Notes: generated from the letters alone by a model not told the origin. DNA of 6,369 nt from Sphingobacteriaceae bacterium (GCA_023251695.1 JAHEYE010000206.1:1-6369); one strand, 5' to 3'; numbered from the stretch's first letter, positions 1 through 6,068 are shown. Made by a program: numbers and translations.

Positions 1-505
1 ATCGCATTCCTTTTCCACCACCGCCTGCTGATGCTTTTATTAAGAGGGGAAAACCAATTTCTTTTGCCAGTTTAATGGCTTCTTTTGTATCGCTGATTGC
101 TCCTTCGGAGCCGGGAATCATTGGCACTTTATTTTTTTTAGCTGTTGCTTTTGCACTTAATTTATCTCCCATCATGTCCATACTTTCAGGACTCGGGCCA
201 ATAAATGTAATACCTGCTTTTTTTACTTTACGTGCGAAATCAGCATTCTCACTTAAGAAACCGTAGCCGGGATGGATTCCATCCACTTTATTTGCTTTAC
301 ATATTTCAATTATTTTGTCACCTAAAAGATAAGACTGGTTGCTTGGCGGTGGACCTAATAAAAAGGCCTCATCAGCATAACGAACAAAGGGGGCGTTACG
401 GTCGGCTTCCGAATAAACGGCGACTGTTTTAATACCCATTTCTTTGGCGCTGCGCATGACACGCAATGCAATTTCTCCGCGATTAGCTATTAGGATTTTT
501 TTCAT
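1..505 (-). CDS. accC: Biotin carboxylase subunit of an acyl-CoA carboxylase (N-terminal part, cut by window edge)
   Basis: This subunit carboxylates the biotin of a carrier protein using ATP and bicarbonate. The product goes to a carboxyltransferase acting on acetyl-, propionyl- or another acyl-CoA in the cytoplasm. The visible 168 residues start MKKILIANRGEIALRVMRSA, the standard opening of the biotin carboxylase N-domain. They continue with VYSEADRNAPFV, the HPGYGFLSEN motif near residues 91-100, and FIGPSPESMDMMGDKLSAK. The frame leaves the window inside the ATP-grasp glycine loop, SAGGGGKGMR, at residues 159-168. The ATG at 505 is the natural start because family members begin within a few residues of KILIANRGEIA. 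The ASAGGGGKGM form is closer, from memory, to propionyl-CoA/pyruvate-type carboxylases than to E. coli AccC, so the acyl substrate is undecided and accC is used loosely. The gene lies 47 bases after the TPR gene on the same strand, so co-transcription is possible, although a promoter-like box lies in the gap. Confidence 0.93.
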   Translation of the reverse strand, partial: MKKILIANRGEIALRVMRSAKEMGIKTVAVYSEADRNAPFVRYADEAFLLGPPPSNQSYLLGDKIIEICKANKVDGIHPGYGFLSENADFARKVKKAGITFIGPSPESMDMMGDKLSAKATAKKNKVPMIPGSEGAISDTKEAIKLAKEIGFPLLIKASAGGGGKGMR

Positions 506-521
506 AGTATAAGAATGGTTT

Positions 522-529
522 CAAATATA
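522..529 (-). promoter_or_regulatory. Possible Bacteroidota -7 box for the biotin carboxylase gene
   Basis: Read on the minus strand this is TATATTTG, an exact match to the Bacteroidota -7 consensus TAnnTTTG. It ends 16 bases before the ATG at 505. No TTG is found 19-21 bases further upstream, so only half of the promoter is supported. If it is active, the gene would have a leader of about ten bases and could be transcribed independently of the TPR gene upstream. Confidence 0.3.
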
Positions 530-552
530 GACATTTTAGGTCGTAAAAATGC

Positions 553-1998
553 TTATGCCCCTGCCAGTTCTTTTAGTTTTTTAGTGATGTATTTTTCGGT
601 TGGTAAAAGACTGGTCTGAATCCGCCTCGAGTAATGGATACTATCGAGAATCTCCTTTTGTTTTTCTTCAATTATTGACTTTTGTTCCAGAATCTCAATA
701 TTAGCTTTTTTCTTTTCCCGGTAACTTCTGAAAATGAAAAAGGCGAGCGCTATCATCAAAATAAAACCTATGATGAAAGCATTCCTTTCGGTTTCACGCT
801 GTTTATTTTCTGCATTTTGTTTAGTCAGTTCAGCATCTTTGGCAATAAGGTCTTTATCTTTCTTTTCTGTTTCGTATTTTGTTTGCAGTTCATTAATCTG
901 ATTCAGATTTTCTTCATTCAGTAGTGAATCTTTCAGTTGTGTAAATCTTTTATGATAAGCATAAGCCTGCCTGTAATCACCATCTTCGGAATAGATCCTA
1001 GACAAAACATCATATCCTTCACATATGATTTCACGTGCACCGATCTTCCCCGCAATTTGTAAAGAACGTTCGAGATATTTAAGTCCCTCTGATGTTTTTC
1101 CGCTTTCCGAATAAACAAGTCCAATGTTAAGAAGTGTTCCAGCAATTGCTTCGTCCTCGCCTGATTGTTCACATAATTTGAGGGCAATAAATAATTCCTC
1201 CAGCGATTCTTTATATTTTTTTTGTTTTTCATAAACAGCAGCGATATTGATATGTGAATAAGCAATGCCCTGAATATCCCCGAGCTCTTCTTTTATTTTC
1301 AGTGATGCAATATGATTCTTCAGGGCTTCATCGAGGTTACCCTGTAGGTCGTAAATATTACCAATGTTATTGTATGAATAAGCAACTCCCAGTTTATCGC
1401 CTAATTCTTCTCTTATCTTTAAAGTTGTTAAATTATTTTTTAAGGCTTCAGGATATTTTTTTAAAGAATAATAGATTAAAGCAATATTACTATAGGTTGT
1501 ACCCAGATCTGTTTTGTTTCCCAATTCTTCCCGCACCTTCAATGCCGCAAGAGAATTCACCAATGCCGTTTCATAGTTTCCTTGTTTATAATACGCCATT
1601 CCGATATTATGGTATGACATTCCAATGCCCGGTTTGTCTTTCAATTCTTTTCTCAATTTTAATGCTTCTTCATGTGATTGCAATGCTCCTGCGAAACTAC
1701 CTAATTGACATAAAGCAACTCCAATCTGATTAAGTGCTGTCGCTCTTCCGGAGCGGAAATTCAATTTTTCAGAGAGTTGAAGAGCCTTTTCTGCATAAGT
1801 TTTAGCTTGTTCATATTTATCGGCATTAGCAAGATCACGTGAAAGATCGTTAAGGATATTCACTTTAGCGGTATCTTCTTTCGATTTAGAAAGTATACCT
1901 TTTAAAGAATCGATGCTACGGCTGTATTCCGATTGTGCCGCCACATACCCAAACGTGGCGATCCAGAAAGCCAAGGTGTATTTTAAAACTATTTTCAT
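553..1998 (-). CDS. Exported TPR protein with one membrane span, lacking an output domain
   Basis: Residues 1-21 form a signal peptide (MKIVLKYTLAFWIATFGYVAA, probable cut before Q22). Eight TPR units follow in a 40-residue register, roughly 47-80, 87-120 and so on to 327-360, with recurring N-I-G/A-x-x-Y, EAL and L-K-x-[RK]-E-E-L-G positions. This is the longer repeat type seen in kinesin light chain and similar scaffolds. A charged coiled coil (about 361-405) leads to one membrane helix (about 406-424) and a second coiled coil (about 427-455). The tail KEILDSIHYSRRIQTSLLP is the usual entry into SpoIIE/RsbU-type PP2C phosphatase domains in this phylum, but the protein stops 15 residues later. 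Inferred topology is periplasmic TPR scaffold, single span, short cytoplasmic stub. TPRs usually bind proteins; no partner can be named. The gene precedes the biotin carboxylase gene by 47 bases. Upstream, no promoter matches well. Confidence 0.88.
   Translation of the reverse strand: MKIVLKYTLAFWIATFGYVAAQSEYSRSIDSLKGILSKSKEDTAKVNILNDLSRDLANADKYEQAKTYAEKALQLSEKLNFRSGRATALNQIGVALCQLGSFAGALQSHEEALKLRKELKDKPGIGMSYHNIGMAYYKQGNYETALVNSLAALKVREELGNKTDLGTTYSNIALIYYSLKKYPEALKNNLTTLKIREELGDKLGVAYSYNNIGNIYDLQGNLDEALKNHIASLKIKEELGDIQGIAYSHINIAAVYEKQKKYKESLEELFIALKLCEQSGEDEAIAGTLLNIGLVYSESGKTSEGLKYLERSLQIAGKIGAREIICEGYDVLSRIYSEDGDYRQAYAYHKRFTQLKDSLLNEENLNQINELQTKYETEKKDKDLIAKDAELTKQNAENKQRETERNAFIIGFILMIALAFFIFRSYREKKKANIEILEQKSIIEEKQKEILDSIHYSRRIQTSLLPTEKYITKKLKELAGA
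1159..1638 (-). repeat. 120-bp in-phase repeats within the TPR gene
   Basis: Four consecutive 120-base units (residues 121-280 of the TPR protein) align without gaps. On the plus strand the segments beginning near 1261, 1381, 1501 and 1621 share the same framework: AGCAATGCCC-like starts and an AATTCTTC-like core about 20 bases in. The units encode variants of LKxREELGDK followed by a YSxNNIG helix. Similarity is clear but degenerate, so this is ancient or selected repetition rather than a fresh duplication. Confidence 0.6.
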
Positions 1999-2147
1999 AA
2001 TATGTTGTTTTTGTGCTTATGCCCGTGTAAAAGGTAAACAAAAATGCCTAGGGTTGAAAACTAATTAATCAAAAAAGATTGAAGTAGAGTAGGGGGCCTG
2101 TTTTCAATAGTGTAACTAATTCACGATATTTACATTATATTTCATTA

Positions 2148-3083
2148 ATGCTAAAACAGTTTTATACCCTTGTATTGATCATCAGTTTTAGTTTGGGTTT
2201 TTCTCAAAAGAAGGATACCATTTATGGGTCTTTAGATGGTCTTACTTCTGAAATAAAAATTTTACAGAAAAAAGTTTTCGAATCGAAAAAGGAATCCGAC
2301 AGGTTTGAGAATAACAAAGCGTTTTTAAAATTGTGGGATGAAATATTACGTAATCCTGCATCAATGGAATATAATTTCGATAGCATTAAAGGCGTTTCTT
2401 GTTTGCAACCGCAAGACAAAAAATTTAGGATCATTACCTGGAATGTTTTTAAACAGGATGGCCAGCAGGCTTATTTTGGTTTTATTCAGGTAAACAATAA
2501 AAAAGTGGAGAGACATGGTTTGTTCCGTAAAACAACAACTTACAATTACGAAGTTTTTCAATTGCAGGATAAATCGGCAACGGTGACTTCGCCCGAGACT
2601 TTTGCAGGCGATCCTAAAAAATGGTTTGGTATGCTGTATTATGGCATTGTCGACTGCGATGGTTATTACACCTTGCTGGGTTGGGACGGGAATGATAATT
2701 TAATTCAGAAAAAATTTATTGATGTTTTGTATTTTAAATCCGACGGCACGCCAATTTTCGGTAAGGATGTTTTTAAAATTCCGAAAAAGAGTCCGAAAAG
2801 AATTATGTTTCAGTATTCAGCAGAGGTGGCTATGTCGTTAAAATATAATGATAAGCGCAACCAAATTATTTTTTCACATTTATCTCCCAAAGATGAGGGT
2901 CCGACTTTAGAAGGACAATGGCAGTATTATGGTCCGGATGGGAGTTTTGATGCTTATGAATTAAAAAAAGACCGGTGGATTTTAGTGGAAGACGTTGATA
3001 TCCGTAACGAGAAAACGAAGAATGATAACGTAAAGAAACCGGATCCTAAGAAAGAAAATAAATTGTATCAACCAAAGAAGTAG
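2148..3083 (+). CDS. Exported protein of unknown function, Bacteroidota type
   Basis: The function is not recognised. Residues 1-19 are a signal peptide (MLKQFYTLVLIISFSLGFS, probable cut before Q20), which supports the ATG at 2148 as start. The mature part opens with a lysine-rich helical segment (about 31-70). A compact mixed region follows with striking aromatic blocks: DKKFRIITWNVF (90-101), WFGMLYYGIVDCDGYYTLLGWDG (159-181), IDVLYF (191-196), IMFQYSAEVAMSLKYND (219-235) and HLSPKDEGPTLEGQWQYYGPDGSFDAY (244-270). The chain ends in a basic, probably disordered tail (about 286-311). From memory, proteins with the pattern 'rI.tWn ... yYtLLGWDGn ... DhLsP ... yGPD.SyDay' occur as uncharacterised exported proteins in this phylum; I cannot confirm a family name. 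Only Cys85 and Cys170 are present. No lipobox or T9SS tail is seen, so the periplasm is the likely location. A TATATTTC sequence at 2136-2143 resembles a -7 box but sits only four bases before the ATG. Confidence 0.82.
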   Translation: MLKQFYTLVLIISFSLGFSQKKDTIYGSLDGLTSEIKILQKKVFESKKESDRFENNKAFLKLWDEILRNPASMEYNFDSIKGVSCLQPQDKKFRIITWNVFKQDGQQAYFGFIQVNNKKVERHGLFRKTTTYNYEVFQLQDKSATVTSPETFAGDPKKWFGMLYYGIVDCDGYYTLLGWDGNDNLIQKKFIDVLYFKSDGTPIFGKDVFKIPKKSPKRIMFQYSAEVAMSLKYNDKRNQIIFSHLSPKDEGPTLEGQWQYYGPDGSFDAYELKKDRWILVEDVDIRNEKTKNDNVKKPDPKKENKLYQPKK

Positions 3084-3121
3084 CCTGCTGCGCAGGAGGT
3101 TCTGACTTTGTCAGAATGACA
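3084..3121 (+). repeat. Double hairpin, REP-like intergenic element
   Basis: Immediately after the stop codon at 3081-3083 come two adjacent perfect hairpins. The first is CCTGC-TGC-GCAGG (3084-3096). The second is TTCTGAC-TTT-GTCAGAA (3100-3116), followed by TGACA. The whole reads on the minus strand as TGTCATTCTGAC... ending in CCTGCGCAGCAGG. This resembles dispersed intergenic palindromes beginning TGTCATTCTGA that I recall from Bacteroidota genomes. No T-tract follows, so it is not a standard intrinsic terminator on the plus strand, although it could still stabilise the 3' end of the upstream mRNA. Confidence 0.55.
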
Positions 3122-3150
3122 TCGGTTTATTAAGAATAAATTTTTGAAAA

Positions 3151-3558
3151 ATGTCGGATAATATTAATTACTATTTATTGGCGCTCGGATATTGGAATTT
3201 TTTTGGTTCGCTTACGATGATTGGATTCTTTAATGAATCGTTTGGAAAAAAGATGCTGAACGATTGGTGCAAAATTTTTATCACCGAATTCAAATTAGAT
3301 TACTGGAGTAAATTTTGGTTGGGCTGGGCTATCGGTTTGAATATTTTTTTTGGCTTGATAAATATTCTGGCAGCCAAATGGGATTTTATTCCACTCAAAC
3401 AATTCATAGTGTGTTTTGACATGGGTGCCTATCTGACATTTATAGGTTTAGCCATTTGGGGATTAAAAGCCAAGCGTTGTGATACAGGAATTTATACAGC
3501 TTTCATTATTTTCGCTATTTGGATTATTTGGGGTCTTGATGCCTTAATGCAGGGATAG
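3151..3558 (+). CDS. Small four-helix membrane protein, function unknown
   Basis: This 135-residue protein is dominated by hydrophobic and aromatic residues. Four membrane helices can be placed at about 7-27, 53-74, 83-104 and 113-130. The loop at about 28-52 is charged (SFGKKMLNDWCKIFITEFKLDYW), and a short basic loop KAKRCDTG lies near 106-113. It is rich in Trp (WNFFG, WLGWAIG, AIWGL, WIIWGLD), has two cysteines outside the helices (40 and 110) and one near the start of helix 3 (88). It has no signal peptide or enzyme motif. The ATG at 3151 follows an A/T-rich leader without a Shine-Dalgarno site. It lies 67 bases after the exported protein gene on the same strand, with the hairpin element between them, so operon membership is uncertain. 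Its stop is three bases from the stop of the convergent glycine-rich gene. No family is recognised. Confidence 0.72.
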   Translation: MSDNINYYLLALGYWNFFGSLTMIGFFNESFGKKMLNDWCKIFITEFKLDYWSKFWLGWAIGLNIFFGLINILAAKWDFIPLKQFIVCFDMGAYLTFIGLAIWGLKAKRCDTGIYTAFIIFAIWIIWGLDALMQG

Positions 3559-3561
3559 ATT

Positions 3562-4734
3562 TTATTCCTTCACAAATGCTTTGGTGCAAATAACAGATCC
3601 GTTAACAGAAACCGATAAATGATAAAGGCCCGAATTAATTTCGTTAAGTTGAATTGAATTCATTGACCCTGCATTTTTTGTCAGGATAATTTCCCCCAAA
3701 ACATTTCTCACATTAAGTACTGCATCTTTTATGTTTGGTAATTCAACATAAAAATTTCCGTTATTAGGATTAGGGTATAAATTTATTTGATGATCGTTAC
3801 TTAGCTTAGCAATATCTGTACTCATCAATTGGGTAATAATAATTTCACCGTTGCCTGTGTTAGCACCGGGTGTGTTCAGCTGATTTGTTCCATTATTATA
3901 AGAGCCGCCACCGCCGCCAGCAGCAAACGTGATTCCACTGGTACCACCACCTGAATAACCGCCACCACCGCCACCATTTCCATTACCATCCCATCCACTT
4001 CCTCCGCCACCAAAACCACCGGGTAACCAAAAATCGAATTGTCCGCCTTTGCCACCATTCATAAAAGAAGAACCAACAGAGGTTGAGCATTGTGGCATAT
4101 AAAAAGCACCTGTTCCGTCGGAATAAAATCCGCCGCCTGAACCTCCATTGGTATTAATGGCATTACCACCGTTTCCATTTATTCCACCATTGCCTCCGGC
4201 AACACCTGAGGTACCATTTAAGCCTATAGAAGCGTCAATACCATTACCGCCCATAACCCCGCCTGCGCCGCCGCCGCCGCCTGCTATTACCAAAGGGGTA
4301 TTTGTATTATCGGTAACAAAACTTCCCCCACCGCCACCATAGCAACCAAAACCTGTTGAACCCTCCTGACCTACAAGAATTCTTAATACAGTACCTGCGT
4401 TTAAATTAAAATCGCCACGCATGCTTACACCTTTACCTCCGAACTTTGCAACCCCGTCGCCACCACCTTGTGCCCCTTTAGCTTCAATTCTGTACATACC
4501 AGTTACAGGCACTGTCCAGGTTTGAATACCATTGGCAGATTCCACCCCAAATAAATTGGTACTCGCATAAGCTGAATCCAATTGAAATTGGCTTGGACCG
4601 ATATCACCATTTGCGCCTGCAGTCCTAAAACTGTAGTTATTTTGCGCGTTAAGAAGGTTAAGAAAAAGAACCATAATAAATGCTAAGGTTCTGTGTTGAT
4701 TTGCGCCCTGATTTTTCATTTGTATTGGTTTCAT
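3562..4734 (-). CDS. Secreted glycine-rich protein with ALK/LTK-like glycine-rich domain and T9SS sorting tail
   Basis: A hydrophobic signal peptide ends at about residue 30 (TLAFIMVLFLNLLNA, then QNNY). Residues 34-92 contain a lead-in module with FRTAGANGDIGPSQFQLDSA and GIQTWTVPVTGMYRIEAKGA. This is followed by a GVSMRGDFNL...ILVGQEG strand region (102-125) and several poly-glycine blocks up to about 290 (GGGGGSFV, VIAGGGGGAGG, PGGFGGGGSG, GGGGGGYSGGG). The order and motifs match the glycine-rich region of the animal receptor kinases ALK and LTK, as far as I can recall those sequences. Residues 318-390 are a type IX secretion tail (LYPNPNNGNFYVEL, VLGEII, INSGLYHL, ending KAFVKE), predicting export through the outer membrane and surface attachment or release. 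Cys131 and Cys216 could pair. The ATG at 4719 (residue 6) is an alternative start and gives a more typical signal peptide. Function is unknown; adhesion or ligand binding is inference. Confidence 0.88.
   Translation of the reverse strand: MKPIQMKNQGANQHRTLAFIMVLFLNLLNAQNNYSFRTAGANGDIGPSQFQLDSAYASTNLFGVESANGIQTWTVPVTGMYRIEAKGAQGGGDGVAKFGGKGVSMRGDFNLNAGTVLRILVGQEGSTGFGCYGGGGGSFVTDNTNTPLVIAGGGGGAGGVMGGNGIDASIGLNGTSGVAGGNGGINGNGGNAINTNGGSGGGFYSDGTGAFYMPQCSTSVGSSFMNGGKGGQFDFWLPGGFGGGGSGWDGNGNGGGGGGYSGGGTSGITFAAGGGGGSYNNGTNQLNTPGANTGNGEIIITQLMSTDIAKLSNDHQINLYPNPNNGNFYVELPNIKDAVLNVRNVLGEIILTKNAGSMNSIQLNEINSGLYHLSVSVNGSVICTKAFVKE
3901..4340 (-). repeat. Low-complexity GGN codon tracts encoding poly-glycine
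   Basis: Within the T9SS gene, runs of GGN codons appear on the plus strand as CCGCCACCACCGCC-type triplets, densest near 3903-3920, 3957-3978, 4003-4020, 4261-4284 and 4324-4340. They encode five- to six-residue glycine blocks. The codons are mixed rather than uniform, which reduces slippage, but neighbouring blocks are similar enough to recombine. Confidence 0.6.
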
Positions 4735-4739
4735 GACAT

Positions 4740-4747
4740 CAAATAGA
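4740..4747 (-). promoter_or_regulatory. Weak -7-like box before the T9SS gene
   Basis: The minus strand reads TCTATTTG, one mismatch from TAnnTTTG, with TTT rather than TTG nineteen bases upstream. If it is used, transcription would begin almost exactly at the ATG at 4734. That would favour the second ATG at 4719 as the real start, with a leader of about 15 bases. Confidence 0.22.
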
Positions 4748-4818
4748 CGACATAAAAAGGCCTAAAAAAATGCGGAAAACGCTAAAATCTTACATATGAA
4801 AGGGGTGATTGAAAGTAT

Positions 4819-4874
4819 TAGAGGGTAGGGACTAGGATATAGGGCTTAGTTACGGGATTGAGCTAAATAGATGT
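4819..4874. repeat. TAG-phased degenerate heptamer repeat
   Basis: Between the era stop and the start of the T9SS gene, TAG recurs every seven bases: TAGAGGG at 4819, TAGGGAC at 4826, TAGGATA at 4833, TAGGGCT at 4840 and TAGTTAC at 4847. Two units then lack TAG, and TAGATGT follows at 4868, again in phase. The last four bases of each unit vary. It encodes nothing apparent and has no hairpin. Confidence 0.55.
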
Positions 4875-4900
4875 AATAATAACTAACCAATAAGCTCCGA

Positions 4901-5791
4901 CTAATAGCCGAAATTCTTCAAACGGTTGTCGTTACTGCGCCAGTCCTTGTCCACTTTTACAAATAACTCGAGGTAAATTTTTTTGTTGAAGAATTTTTCC
5001 GCCTCTTCCCGCGCTTTGGTACCCAATTTCTTTAAGGCTTCGCCTTGATGGCCAATAATAATTCCTTTCTGGCTGTCACGCTCAACAATAATATCAGCCT
5101 GTATTTTTAAAATAGCAGGTTCATCCTTAAAAGAATTTATTATTACCTCAACACTATAAGGAATTTCTTTACTGTATTGCATTAATATTTTTTCGCGGAT
5201 AATTTCACTGATGAAAAAACGTTCAGATTTATCAGTGAGTTCATCTTTGCCATAAAACGCTTCACCTTCCGGTAGGAGTTCGATAATCTTATTCATTACC
5301 AGATCGAGATTAAATTTTTCGGTCGCAGAGATAGCAAGGATTTTCGCGTCCGGTAATTTCTGTTTCCATTCAGCAGCTTTTTTTTCTACTTTTTGCTGTG
5401 TCGCCGCATCGATCTTATTAATGAGAAGAAGAACGGGTGTATTTGTTTTACTTAGCTTTTCTACATATTCAGGTTCCAGTTCAATATCTTCAAAAACATC
5501 GGTGATCAACAGGAAAACATCTGCATCTGTAAAAGCACCAATCACGAACTGCATCATTTTTTCCTGCAATTTGTAATTGGGTTTTAATATGCCTGGTGTA
5601 TCCGAAAAAACAATCTGATAATTGTCGCCACTTACGATGCCCATAATGCGGTGACGTGTGGTTTGAGCCTTAGAAGTAATGATACTTAAACGCTCGCCGA
5701 CAAGTGCATTCATAAGGGTGGATTTGCCAACATTTGGGCAACCGATGATACTTACAAAGCCTGATTTATGTGGGGTTTTAGTTATGTTAAT
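4901..5791 (-). CDS. era: GTPase Era, with apparent non-canonical start codon
   Basis: Era is an essential GTPase that binds the 3' end of 16S rRNA and aids 30S subunit maturation. Numbering from ATT at 5791, the G1 P-loop is GCPNVGKST (17-25), G3 is DTPG (64-67), G4 is NKID (125-128) and G5 is SAT (155-157). The C-terminal KH domain carries GIIIGHQGEALKKLG (about 243-257), and the end, DWRSNDNRLKNFGY, is typical of Bacteroidota Era. The first in-frame ATG (5713) lies inside the family core, just after GKSTL, so starting there would destroy the nucleotide site. The open frame continues upstream to an in-frame stop near 5886 with no ATG, GTG or TTG. The conserved block begins PHKSGFVSIIG, so the start is probably ATT at 5791 or ATA at 5785, giving 296 or 294 residues, the normal family length. 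A sequencing error that removed an ATG is the alternative. The exact start is uncertain; the identity is not. Confidence 0.9.
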   Translation of the reverse strand: MNITKTPHKSGFVSIIGCPNVGKSTLMNALVGERLSIITSKAQTTRHRIMGIVSGDNYQIVFSDTPGILKPNYKLQEKMMQFVIGAFTDADVFLLITDVFEDIELEPEYVEKLSKTNTPVLLLINKIDAATQQKVEKKAAEWKQKLPDAKILAISATEKFNLDLVMNKIIELLPEGEAFYGKDELTDKSERFFISEIIREKILMQYSKEIPYSVEVIINSFKDEPAILKIQADIIVERDSQKGIIIGHQGEALKKLGTKAREEAEKFFNKKIYLELFVKVDKDWRSNDNRLKNFGY

Positions 5792-5800
5792 AAGATTTAT

Positions 5801-5831
5801 TTTGATTACAAAGAAAGTAAATATATCTTTG
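5801..5831 (+). promoter_or_regulatory. Bacteroidota promoter for tRNA-fMet
   Basis: TTTG at 5801-5804 is separated by exactly 19 bases from TATCTTTG at 5824-5831. Both boxes match the Bacteroidota sigma-A consensus (TTTG or TTG, 19-21 bases, TAnnTTTG). Initiation is expected at about 5837-5839, giving a leader of about 52-54 bases before the tRNA. The promoter lies just upstream of, and divergent from, the probable era start at 5785-5791, so the era promoter must lie further right and cross it. Confidence 0.82.
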
Positions 5832-5890
5832 CCCCCGAATTGGGGTAATGACTTAATTTGAACAAAAGTTCTTTTGAAATTAAATTATAG

Positions 5891-5965
<75 letters not shown>

Positions 5966-5968
5966 ACA

Positions 5969-6000
5969 GCCTCGACAGAAATGTCGGGGCTTTTTTATTT
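5969..6000 (+). terminator. Intrinsic terminator of the tRNA gene
   Basis: A nine-base-pair stem is formed by GCCTCGACA (5969-5977) and TGTCGGGGC (5982-5990), with one G-T pair, around a GAAA loop. It is followed directly by TTTTTTATTT. It begins three bases after the tRNA CCA end. Confidence 0.9.
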
Positions 6001-6068
6001 CCAATTAATCTCATGGTATCAATCTTTAGTAAATCGCTGGTAGTTTTTTTTACATAACTTCTACCTGC

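Noticed and set aside
1254..1733. A 159-codon open frame on the plus strand
   Set aside because: It is antisense to the TPR repeats, whose periodic composition keeps the opposite frame open. It has no start context or recognisable protein content.
550..2024. An 11-base direct repeat, TGCTTATGCCC, at 550-560 and 2014-2024, flanking the TPR gene
   Set aside because: A few identical 11-base pairs are expected by chance in a window this size. There are no terminal inverted repeats or transposase, so it is not evidence of an inserted element.
3084..3116. The double hairpin as an ordinary rho-independent terminator
   Set aside because: No T-tract follows either stem on the plus strand.
4148..4342. 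Plus-strand proline-rich open frame
   Set aside because: It is the complement of the GGN glycine tracts of the T9SS gene, which read as CCN on the other strand.
4823..4856. G-quadruplex from four GGG runs
   Set aside because: The loops are about 2, 11 and 9 bases, beyond the usual limit of about seven. The heptad phasing explains the GGG spacing better.
5853..5883. Inverted repeat TTAATTT/AAATTAA around GAACAAAAGTTC in the tRNA leader, considered as an operator
   Set aside because: The arms are purely A/T in an AT-rich leader and the inner palindrome has only four-base arms, so chance is a sufficient explanation.
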